DNA from: Thermoactinospora rubra
GTDB taxonomy: Bacteria > Actinomycetota > Actinomycetes > Streptosporangiales > Streptosporangiaceae
Direction: 5' to 3'
NCBI RefSeq assembly: GCF_002093975.1
Contig: NZ_MSZZ01000032.1
Location: forward strand, 62,001 to 126,000
Length of the DNA stretch: 64,000 nucleotides
Made by a program: the position numbers and the translations under genes. Below, piece by piece: positions 16,098 to 23,861 of this stretch (its first letter is position 1; each line of letters starts with the position of its first letter). The notes under the pieces were generated by a model. The model searched no databases. It was given only the letters and a program-made list of their open reading frames with translations, and was not told the DNA's origin.

Positions 16098-16643
16098 TCA
16101 GATGAGACGCTCCAGGAAGACCGTGATGGTCATGATCGTGATGCCGGTCACGATCAGATCGACGGCCCATCGCAGATTGCGGTTCTTGGTGCGGGCGACC
16201 CGGACGAGTTGCAGAGCGTCGGTGGCCATGAGCAGCTCGTAGTTCGCCGTCTCGGCGTTCAGCCGCTCGATCAACGCTTGGGGTGTGGAGGCTTCGGCGT
16301 AGGAGAAGATTCTCGGTCCGCGTTTGGCTGAGACCGGCCGGATGGTGACCAAGATCAGCATGACCGCCGCGGACAGCATGATCAGCGCCACGATGACGCC
16401 GAAACGACCTATACCGGGGAAACGGGCTGGGCCGGTCAGGATGAGGGTGACGACCACTCCGTACGCGACGCCCGCCCAGGACAGCAGGAGTCCTGCTCTT
16501 TGCTGACTGTCGCTTATCAGCTCGGCACGGGCCACAGTGGCGGCGGCGGCGAGCCGGTCCCTGACGACGGGCGATATGTCGAGGCGGTGCGCACTGCCGT
16601 CGTCCCTGGAGCGGGCACCGGATGCGGCTGGGTCTTGGTTCAT
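16098..16643 (-). CDS. Pycsar-effector-like (DUF5706/PycTM) membrane protein
   Basis: 181 aa. Three hydrophobic segments: AGLLLSWAGVAYGVVVTLIL, FGVIVALIMLSAAVMLILVTI and a C-terminal AVDLIVTGITIMTITVFL. Between the second and third lie IRPVSAKRGPRIFSYAEAST, a helical stretch and RVARTKNRNLRWAV. This layout, with RP...F.YA..S..L and a final K..LR..., resembles PycTM effectors of Pycsar anti-phage systems, which damage the membrane on cUMP/cCMP binding. No uridylate/cytidylate cyclase gene is in the window, so it may be an orphan or serve another function. Subfamily assignment is from pattern only. Confidence 0.55.
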   Translation of the reverse strand: MNQDPAASGARSRDDGSAHRLDISPVVRDRLAAAATVARAELISDSQQRAGLLLSWAGVAYGVVVTLILTGPARFPGIGRFGVIVALIMLSAAVMLILVTIRPVSAKRGPRIFSYAEASTPQALIERLNAETANYELLMATDALQLVRVARTKNRNLRWAVDLIVTGITIMTITVFLERLI

Positions 16644-16811
16644 GGTGGACGAGCCTTTCCGCGAGGGCGTGGACCGCCGGCGTGACCGGCTGGCGCACGG
16701 GCGATCGGGACGTCCAGCGTGTGTTCGGTCACTTTCGATGGTAAAGACGGAGCGGAAGGAGCCGTAGGGCCGATGCCCCAGATGGCTCCCCCCGGGATGC
16801 GCCTTTACCTG

Positions 16812-17690
16812 CTATGTACCTTCATGCAGGAGTGCCGCCCGGCGACGGCTCAGCATCGCCGCGATGGGGACGGCTGCGGCCAGGCCGCTCAGCAGCACGG
16901 CGGCGAGAGCTCCGAGGATGGCCGGCTCGTTGCCGAAGCCGAGACCGACGGCGGCGAGCGCAGGTCCCGCGTTGCGCACCGCCGTGACCGCGCCCATAGT
17001 GGTGCGGCGTGCCGGTGGTCCGGTGGCAAGGGCTGTGCCCAGCGCGAAGGCGAGGGCGGAGAAGACGAAGCCGGCAAGCAGGCTGAGCGAGCCGATCAGC
17101 GCGACGACGTCCCGCCAGTTGCCCACGAGCATGCCCGCCAGCACGATGAGGAATGTCACGTTCGATGTTCCGGCGGCCGCCGGATGCCATGACAGTGCTG
17201 TGGCCGGCGCATAGTGGCGGACGATCAGTCCGACGGCGAACGGCACGAGCTGGAGGACCACCACGGTCAGCATCAGTGTCGGGACGTCGAGTGCGACTCC
17301 GCCGTCCACGTTGGCCACCTGGAGGAGGAGGTTGACGGTCGGCCCGAAGGTGATGCTGCCAATGGCGGCCAGCAGGACCTGCATCGCCGCGCCCGCGACC
17401 ACGTCGCCGTTCTGCACCATGCCGAGTTTCGCGCCGAACGGTCCGCCTGGTGAGGACGCGATCAGGAGCAGCGCGATGTACGCCGCCGCGGGCAGACCGA
17501 ACAGGGCGGCGACACCCCAGCCCAGGAGCGGGATGGCGACCAGATTGGCCACAAGCACCAGCACGAGCAGCAGGACGTTCGCGAAGACGGCGCGCAGGGC
17601 CTGCAGTGTCGCCCCGAGACCGGCGGCGAACATGGTGGCCGCGATGAAGACGACCGTGACGGCATTGAACAGCAGCTGCAGCGTGTTCAT
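16812..17690 (-). CDS. bile acid:sodium symporter (BASS)-family transporter
   Basis: 292 aa with nine to ten TM helices. Family features are LLIASSPGGPFGAKLGMVQNGDVVAG and ...TAVRNAGPALAAVG, the two discontinuous-helix repeats with GG and NAG motifs. It probably couples a cation gradient to an organic anion. Last gene of the DyP operon, 41 bp after DyP. The substrate is not readable from sequence. Confidence 0.8.
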   Translation of the reverse strand: MNTLQLLFNAVTVVFIAATMFAAGLGATLQALRAVFANVLLLVLVLVANLVAIPLLGWGVAALFGLPAAAYIALLLIASSPGGPFGAKLGMVQNGDVVAGAAMQVLLAAIGSITFGPTVNLLLQVANVDGGVALDVPTLMLTVVVLQLVPFAVGLIVRHYAPATALSWHPAAAGTSNVTFLIVLAGMLVGNWRDVVALIGSLSLLAGFVFSALAFALGTALATGPPARRTTMGAVTAVRNAGPALAAVGLGFGNEPAILGALAAVLLSGLAAAVPIAAMLSRRRAALLHEGT

Positions 17691-17731
17691 GAGTATTCCC
17701 CGGTCGTCGTGGCAGAACGGCGTCGCCGTGC

Positions 17732-19072
17732 TCAGTCCGAGAGGTCACCGAGCCAGCGCAGTGCGGTCAGTCCGGGCATGAAGCAGTATTCGCCGCCGCG
17801 CGTGACGACGAATTGCGGCAACGAGAGCAGGCGTCGCCGTACGGGACGCCGAGGGATGGTGAAGTCGCCGGAGCCGTCGTGGGAGCCGGCGACGGGATCT
17901 CTCGCGTCGCCCGCGCCGAAGAAGACGCCGTCGTTCACCCACTCGGACTGGACGAACTCGAACTGCCGCCCGAGATGAGCTCCGACGAAAGCGAACATCA
18001 GCCCCCGATCGGCCCCGTCGTCTTCCAGGACGCCCTCGGGCAGCGGCGGGCCGTACGCGGTGCCGCGTCTGATCATGCGGTGCAGCCTCGGCACTCCGGC
18101 CACGGCCGCGTCACGAGGATTGCCGCGGCGGATGTGGCAGCCGCCGGGAGTCGTGAAACCGGCGGGATCATCCTGCTGGAACAGGAAGGCGTTGTTGCGC
18201 ATGCGGTCGGCGCCGAGGCCGGGATCGTCGTGCTGCGGGCTGAGCGCCAGCGGAGCGCCGCTGCGCCAGCGGCCCATGAGCTTCGCGGCCAGCAGTTCCT
18301 CATCTTCGGAGCCGGTGGCGTTGTCCTTCAGGTAGCGCCGGAACAGGGCGACGCGCTGGTGGAGTTTGCGGAAGACCACATAGGTGCCGTTGCGTCCGAG
18401 GACGTCAGGTTGCGGGGTCTGGATACCGCCGAGCTCGTCGCGGTATCCGAGCACGAACTCGCCCGCCTTGAGCGGCGTCTCCAACGGGTTCGAGCCGGCT
18501 ATGCCGCTGCCCTCGACGGCGGGATGGCTGATGCCGTCGCGGTAGCCGAAGGGTTCTGTCTCGGTGGGCAGCGCGTGGCAGTCCTGCCGCCAGATCGCCG
18601 TCACTCCGGGCAGGGCATGGTAGGCAGGGCGGGCGCGGTCGACGGCGGCCTCCAGTCGCGCGCTGTCGGGTGCGAGCGCCACCAGCACCACGTGGACGTC
18701 GGGCGTGCCGAGCGGCGACTCCCAGTTCTCGGGGCTGCTCTCGCCCACGTCGCCCAGCACTGTGGCCCGGGCGGCCATGCCCTGCCGGAACTCCCAGGCG
18801 AAGGTGTCCAGCCACTCCTGAGGGACACCGAGCGCCTTGAGACCGTGGTAGGTGAGCGCAACGCTGACCCAGGTCTCGCCCAGCGGGCTGATCATGTCGG
18901 CGGCCGAGGTCACCACGGCGCTCGCGCGCCGCATCAGCTCCCGCCCGTGGCTGCGGTCGTCGATGCGGAACAGGATGTACGTCGCCGCGTACGGCGTCGG
19001 CCGGGGACTGAGAACCCCGCGCTGGATGTCGTCGAGATCGAGCTTGACGTGGGTGTCCTCGTTCACCGGCAC
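17732..19072 (-). CDS. DyP-type heme peroxidase
   Basis: 446 aa from a GTG preceded by GGAGGCGG. The DyP GXXDG signature is in EPFGYRDGISHP. The C-terminal half has RGTAYGPPL.., GLMFAFVGAHLGRQFEFVQSEW and a distal His region. There is no Tat signal, so it is cytoplasmic or cargo. It lies in an operon behind two unfamiliar proteins and before a BASS transporter, suggesting oxidation and export or import of an aromatic or organic-acid compound (inference). Confidence 0.93.
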   Translation of the reverse strand: MPVNEDTHVKLDLDDIQRGVLSPRPTPYAATYILFRIDDRSHGRELMRRASAVVTSAADMISPLGETWVSVALTYHGLKALGVPQEWLDTFAWEFRQGMAARATVLGDVGESSPENWESPLGTPDVHVVLVALAPDSARLEAAVDRARPAYHALPGVTAIWRQDCHALPTETEPFGYRDGISHPAVEGSGIAGSNPLETPLKAGEFVLGYRDELGGIQTPQPDVLGRNGTYVVFRKLHQRVALFRRYLKDNATGSEDEELLAAKLMGRWRSGAPLALSPQHDDPGLGADRMRNNAFLFQQDDPAGFTTPGGCHIRRGNPRDAAVAGVPRLHRMIRRGTAYGPPLPEGVLEDDGADRGLMFAFVGAHLGRQFEFVQSEWVNDGVFFGAGDARDPVAGSHDGSGDFTIPRRPVRRRLLSLPQFVVTRGGEYCFMPGLTALRWLGDLSD

Positions 19073-19088
19073 CCGCCTCCTCGTAGCG

Positions 19089-20108
19089 CTACTTCGCCGA
19101 GACGATGTTGTTCCAGAAGGTGCGCAGGCTCTCGTCGACGCCGAACAGTGAGCTGAAGATCGTGGTGTCGGCGAAGATCACGTCACCGGCCCGGTCACCG
19201 GCGGGTGGCATCCACAGGAACATGTTGAACTCGGTGTTCCCGGCCTCGGTGAACGGGTGCGGCGGCCTGGACATGTCGATCGGCTGCCTGCCCAGCACGT
19301 GGATGACGTTCGGGTCGTCGGTGGTCACGGCGTAGTGCGGCAGGTGCATGTGGAAGTTGAAGCCGGACACCCCTTCCAGCCACCCCTTGGTGTCCAGGTC
19401 CCTGGCGATGGACAGCGGGGCGCTCTTGTTTTCGTCCGTCACCGCGGGACGGAGCCCGTAGCGGTTCTCGACGGGTATCCCCAGCCCCGCCATCAGCGAT
19501 CGGGTGTACCTGCCGAAGCGTTGCCGGCGAGGCACCAGCGCGTCACCGTGATGGTGGTATTCCATGTCGCGCACCGCCATGTCGTCCGATGCCCCGACAT
19601 CGTGATGCGGTCCCAGGGCCAGGCAGCTGCCCTCGCGGGTGAGGAAGTCGCGCACCGCCTCGATCTCGCCGGGTGTGGCGTCCTGCCCGGTGATCATGTG
19701 GTCCAGGCCCCACACGAACAGGGTGTCGGTGTCGGCCAGTACCCGCTCGTCCAGCGGGGTGTGGAATCCGGCCTGATCGACGCGCTGGTACACGGGTACG
19801 GGGTGGCCGGTGGCCTCCTCGACGAACTGCTGGAAGGGCAGCCAGCCCCAGAAGAACAGCTCCAGCCCGCCCGCGATGCCCTGCTGGAATCGCAGCGGGT
19901 CCGACCATTTCGGGTCCTCGTAGGCAGGCCACGTCACGCGGCGCACCTCGGTCATCGTGGAGAACCGGTTGTCCAGCTCGGTCACGTCCCTGCCCGCCTC
20001 GGCGGGATAGCTCCACGCGACGTAGATGCTCAACCGCCGCCGATCGGGGGTGTACTGGCGCGGCACGTGGTTCTGGTTGTAGGTGCGCGCCGTAGTGAAC
20101 TCGCTCAT
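19089..20108 (-). CDS. uncharacterised protein of the DyP operon
   Basis: 339 aa. Not recognised. The central part (DTLFVWGLDHMITGQDATPGEIEAV followed by SCLALGPHHDVG) looks like a class I glutamine-amidotransferase-type flavodoxin fold as in ThuA-like proteins, but no Cys nucleophile motif is evident. It is rich in His (EYHHHGD, HMHLPHYA) and aromatic residues; there is no signal peptide or TM. It starts 27 bp after the 177-aa gene and ends 16 bp before DyP, so it is tightly co-transcribed. Confidence 0.65.
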   Translation of the reverse strand: MSEFTTARTYNQNHVPRQYTPDRRRLSIYVAWSYPAEAGRDVTELDNRFSTMTEVRRVTWPAYEDPKWSDPLRFQQGIAGGLELFFWGWLPFQQFVEEATGHPVPVYQRVDQAGFHTPLDERVLADTDTLFVWGLDHMITGQDATPGEIEAVRDFLTREGSCLALGPHHDVGASDDMAVRDMEYHHHGDALVPRRQRFGRYTRSLMAGLGIPVENRYGLRPAVTDENKSAPLSIARDLDTKGWLEGVSGFNFHMHLPHYAVTTDDPNVIHVLGRQPIDMSRPPHPFTEAGNTEFNMFLWMPPAGDRAGDVIFADTTIFSSLFGVDESLRTFWNNIVSAK

Positions 20109-20135
20109 CTCGTCTCCAGGTGGCGCTGGCGGATG

Positions 20136-20669
20136 TCACTGCATCTGGTCGAGCATCTCCGACAGGGCGCTCTTCACCCGCAGCGCTTTCTTGATCTCAT
20201 CCGCGGTGAAGTACGGATACTCGCCGTACTCGATGAAGCTCGGGCAATGGTGCTCGCGAACGAATCTGATGAACGCCTCGGGGTTGGTCCTCCAGTCCTC
20301 GGGGAAGCCCTCGAGGTTCTCGAAGACCGTACTCACCCCCGCCTTGGTGAACAGCGCGATGGCGTCCTCGGTGTACTTGTCGAAGTCGGTGTCGAAGATC
20401 CCCTGGTACATGAAGCGGGTGTCGTCGTCGAAGAGCACCCAGCGCAGGTAGTGCAGCTTCAGAGGGGCGAGCAGGTTCGGGTCGTCCTCCAGCGCCTTGG
20501 CGAGCGTGTGACCGTAGCCCCGGATGGCGTCGGCCCGGCCGGGCTTGACGTTCGCGATGACGGTGAACCCGTAACACGCAGGAGTCCGCGGGTAGACGGG
20601 ACCGTACTTCCCCTGTTCGAGGTGGTCGGTCTCCTTAGGGATGACGACCGCCTGTGGCCTTATCTCCAT
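20136..20669 (-). CDS. dimeric alpha/beta-barrel-like protein, first gene of DyP operon
   Basis: 177 aa. The core reads FTVIANVKPGRADAIRGYGHTLAKAL..LHYLRWVLFDDD..FMYQGIFDTDFDKYTEDAIALF. This is the strand-helix pattern of ferredoxin-like dimeric barrel proteins, the same superfamily as DyP and EthD. A GAGGGGG ribosome site precedes the ATG. It may be a substrate-binding or heme-handling companion of DyP. Function not known. Confidence 0.65.
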   Translation of the reverse strand: MEIRPQAVVIPKETDHLEQGKYGPVYPRTPACYGFTVIANVKPGRADAIRGYGHTLAKALEDDPNLLAPLKLHYLRWVLFDDDTRFMYQGIFDTDFDKYTEDAIALFTKAGVSTVFENLEGFPEDWRTNPEAFIRFVREHHCPSFIEYGEYPYFTADEIKKALRVKSALSEMLDQMQ

Positions 20670-20787
20670 GCCGGTCCCCCTCTATCGTCCTGCTTTTGGG
20701 GGGAGACAGAAGTGGCCTGACTGTGGCAATTGTCCCATAAGGCACTGTCGGGTGACAGCTGTCGAACGCCGGCACCCGTGACCGCGC

Positions 20788-22209
20788 TTACGGAGCCTCG
20801 GCGGGCGGCTCGTACTGAGAACCGCCCGCGTCCAGGCCCAGCCGGCGGGCAGCGATATAGGCAGCGCGACCCACGATGGCGGCATAGGTGGGAAAGGAGA
20901 GCGGAATCCGGGCGAGATCCTGGACCGGCAGGTGCGCCGTCATCGCGACGGCGGCCACCTGGCTGGTCTCCACGGCGCGCTCGCCCACGACATGGCAGCC
21001 GAGGATCTGGTGGGTGGTCCGGTCGACGATGAGCTTGCAGAATCCGGTGGTTCGGCCGTCGATGACGGGCCGTGCGGCGGCATCGAGGCGGACGGTTGCC
21101 ACGATCACGTCGTGCTTCCGGCGGGCGTTCGTCTCGGTCAGCCCCACTTGGGCGTACTCGGGGTCAGTGAAGCTGCCGATGGGACTGATCTGGTCCCACA
21201 GAGGGAGACTCGGACCCCGTACGGCATTCGTCGCCGCTACGAACCCGGACTGTGCTGCCTGCGGAACCAGCATGAGCCGGCCGGTGACGTCGCCCGCGGC
21301 GAAGATGTGTGGGACGGAGGTCCGCTGGTAGGCGTCAACCGCCACGAAGCCGCGTTCGTCGGTCTCGACACCCGCCGCCGGGAGATCGAGCCTCGCGGTG
21401 TCCGCGGTCCAGCCCACGGCGACGATGACCAGCGCCGCTTCGACGCTGTCGGGTACGCCGTCCTGAAAGAAGTGCATGCGCACGCCATTGGGCGTCCTGT
21501 CGAAGGACCCGATGGCGTCGAGGTTCTCACGCACCACCATGCCGCGTTCGCGGAAGGCCTCGGCCACGACCGCGGAGACGTCCTCGTCTTCCGACGGAAG
21601 GATACGAGGCCCGGTCTGGAACAGCTGAACGCGCGAACCGAAGGCCGTGAAGATGGAAGCCACCTGCACACCGGTCGCGCCGGCGCCGATCACCAGCATG
21701 GACGGAGGGACCTCCCGCAGCGCCCAGGCATCGCTGTGAGTATGGGTCAGCTCAGCGCCGGGAACGGTGAGTCTCCGGCTGACGCCGCCCGTGCAGAGTA
21801 TGATCTTGTCGCCGTGGAGCCGCAGCCCGCGGCTGGTCTCGACCGTGTGCGGATCGACAAAGTGAGCCGTGCCGGCATGCTCGTGGACCTTTACCCCCAG
21901 ACCGTCGATCTGACTGCGCAGAGCCGAATGCGTCCGAATGTCGCGGACGACCTCATCCACCCGCTCGAGGAGCCGCGAGTAGTCCAGACGGAACCCATCC
22001 ACGGCGATGCCGTACCGGTCGAGCTGGCGGGCCTCCCGCAACAACCGAGCCGCGTGTGCCAGGGTGCGGACCGGCACAGGGCCGTCGTTGGCCGCTATGC
22101 CACCGAAGTCTTCGCGGGCCACCAGAGCGGTACGAGCGCCCAGGTCCGCGGCGCGATGGGCAGCGAAGGCGCCGGCCGGTCCGGCGCCGATGACAAGGAC
22201 ATCGGTCAT
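20788..22209 (-). CDS. FAD-dependent pyridine nucleotide-disulfide oxidoreductase fold, lacking redox cysteines
   Basis: 473 aa. FAD-binding GAGPAGAFAAHRAADLGA is at the N-terminus, NAD(P) site VIGAGATGVQVASIFTAFG near 175, and FAD-contact FAAGDVTG near 305. The dimerisation domain follows (YAQVGLTE, GCHVVGERAVE). The position of the redox CxxxxC motif reads GGIAANDGPVPVR, with no cysteine, so it cannot be a lipoamide or mercuric reductase. It may be transhydrogenase-like or act directly on quinone or metal. The start is the ATG before TDVLVIGAG; the long upstream extension is not coding. Confidence 0.85.
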   Translation of the reverse strand: MTDVLVIGAGPAGAFAAHRAADLGARTALVAREDFGGIAANDGPVPVRTLAHAARLLREARQLDRYGIAVDGFRLDYSRLLERVDEVVRDIRTHSALRSQIDGLGVKVHEHAGTAHFVDPHTVETSRGLRLHGDKIILCTGGVSRRLTVPGAELTHTHSDAWALREVPPSMLVIGAGATGVQVASIFTAFGSRVQLFQTGPRILPSEDEDVSAVVAEAFRERGMVVRENLDAIGSFDRTPNGVRMHFFQDGVPDSVEAALVIVAVGWTADTARLDLPAAGVETDERGFVAVDAYQRTSVPHIFAAGDVTGRLMLVPQAAQSGFVAATNAVRGPSLPLWDQISPIGSFTDPEYAQVGLTETNARRKHDVIVATVRLDAAARPVIDGRTTGFCKLIVDRTTHQILGCHVVGERAVETSQVAAVAMTAHLPVQDLARIPLSFPTYAAIVGRAAYIAARRLGLDAGGSQYEPPAEAP

Positions 22210-22589
22210 GTCCGGTCCTGTGGATGAGGTGGAACGAAGGTAGTGAGCGGCTCCCGACCCGGCGGGACGGGCGGGCCGATGCGGCCTAAGGCGGTCAACC
22301 GTTCTCTCTGTCCACTGTAAGCGGTCCGGCTGTAAGCGGTCCGGCACAACCTGCAACGACTCGCCCAGTAGACCGGGGCCATGCATGCGCGCTCTGCCAC
22401 CTGAGCGGGCTGCCCGCGGTCCGCCTCCAGACCATCCATGAATGTACGGCCCTGCCTCAGCGACTCTCGGCAGGGCCGATGAGGCTTCCCCTTCCCGATC
22501 ACCTGACACTCCAATGTGATCGGCGGCAATGGCAGGAAGCCAGGAGGCGCCAGCCGCATAAGTGGCCCCTCACCGCTGGGTGGCGAACC
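22210..22589. other. intergenic region with 15-bp direct repeat
   Basis: No gene is supported. It contains two abutting copies of CTGTAAGCGGTCCGG at 22315-22329 and 22330-22344, about 110 bp upstream of the flavoprotein start. This could be an operator of that gene. A further gene-free stretch runs to the secreted-protein stop. Confidence 0.4.
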
Positions 22590-23375
22590 TCAGGACGGAG
22601 AATCCTTCCAGTCGTCCGGTCCCGCCGTCTCGTCGGCGGAGGGGGCCGCTATGTCGGTCTTGGCGCCCCAGCCGGTAAGGCGGGCGTCGACGACTTTGGA
22701 GATCAAGCGCTTGCCGAGCTGTTCGGTCCACGAGGTCCGAACCCTGCGTACCAACTGGTCCTCTCCGAGCCAGAGCTGCCACGAGAGCTCTGTCCTCGCA
22801 TACCTCCCGGTGGGCGGCTTCCCGCCGTGTTGATCGCGGAACGCGGGAGACACCTTGTAGAGCTCGCCGAAGGTGAGCGTCCCCTGGTGGATGGTGGTGC
22901 GAGTGTTGTCGTAGGCGCCTCCGGGATGCTTGGTCCTGGTCGTGGCCAACACCGCCTTCAGCGCGGCTGGATCGGCGAGATCGATCCCACCGGAGTGCAG
23001 GAAGGGGCGGATCTCCTGATCCTCGGCGAGGAGGACCCAGGTCTTCCCTTCGGGAACGGGGCAGAGCCAGCCCTGGCAGTACGTCCGGCCCTTGAACGTG
23101 AGGAACCGTGGCGCGGGTTGGGGGACGTCGGGACCGGCGATGTCTCTGACGTCGGTGGCCGTTACGGTGCCCTTGCCGAACTCGGCGCGGGTCTTCTTCC
23201 GGTAGCTCGTCGTCTCCCCGGCTTCCCTCGACGTGGTGGTCTCTGACATGGTCACGCCACGGTTCTCGACCAGTTGACGCCTGAGCGCGTCGGCCGGGCC
23301 GGTGGGGACCGCTTGAGCATGAGCGGCTGTGCCGAGACCGGTGACCACGACCGACACGCTCATCGCGACGTTCAC
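22590..23375 (-). CDS. secreted protein, LolA/LppX-like
   Basis: About 261 aa from a GTG, or 257 from an ATG four codons in. The N-terminus MSVSVVVTGLGTAAHAQA resembles a short signal peptide ending AHA, though with few basic residues. The body is beta-rich (SWQLWLGEDQLVRRVRTSW, AKTDIAAPSADE), like the half-barrel lipoproteins LppX/LprG or LolA. Two Cys in RTYCQGWLCPVP could form a disulfide. Function unknown. No Cys lipobox, so probably soluble and extracytoplasmic. Confidence 0.55.
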   Translation of the reverse strand: MNVAMSVSVVVTGLGTAAHAQAVPTGPADALRRQLVENRGVTMSETTTSREAGETTSYRKKTRAEFGKGTVTATDVRDIAGPDVPQPAPRFLTFKGRTYCQGWLCPVPEGKTWVLLAEDQEIRPFLHSGGIDLADPAALKAVLATTRTKHPGGAYDNTRTTIHQGTLTFGELYKVSPAFRDQHGGKPPTGRYARTELSWQLWLGEDQLVRRVRTSWTEQLGKRLISKVVDARLTGWGAKTDIAAPSADETAGPDDWKDSPS

Positions 23376-23861
23376 CCCTTACGGGAGCAACGCCCGACGT
23401 CTTGTGAAGGAGTGCTGTACGGCAGCGCCGTACAGCGACACCGCCTCGCGGGATCCCATGGCATCGACCCGTATCACCACTTCACAGGGCAGGAGAGCAC
23501 CCGTGATGGCCGTTTCCGCCGCGTCATACTTGCCGCCCTTCACGAGATGCCCGCCGGCGGCCTTCGTGATGGCGGTGCTCGCATGGTCGGGTATCCCGGC
23601 GACGACGTGAAGCGGCGTGCCCAGTACGAGGGAGGCGGTCGAGCCCGCCAGGTCCGATCGGCTTGCAACCCAAAGCAGTCCGTGCACTTGTGATCCGGCC
23701 GGTCCGCGCGGTAGAAACGTCCAACCCCTTTTCTCAGGACTTGATATAAGCCTCGGACAAAGAGAGAGCGCTCTCGCAGCCCGCCGACCCCGCTGCCCCG
23801 ACGAAAGACCCCTGTCCGCTGTCCACGGAGCGCTGCACACGCAGCGGAAAGGACGAACCGT
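23376..23861. other. 486-bp region without a supported gene
   Basis: Open frames here have no recognisable product. The minus-strand frame in phase with the secreted-protein gene is closed by a TAA just before its start codon. The right end carries GGAAAGGA, the ribosome site of the beta-helix gene. I see no repeat or RNA. Confidence 0.4.
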
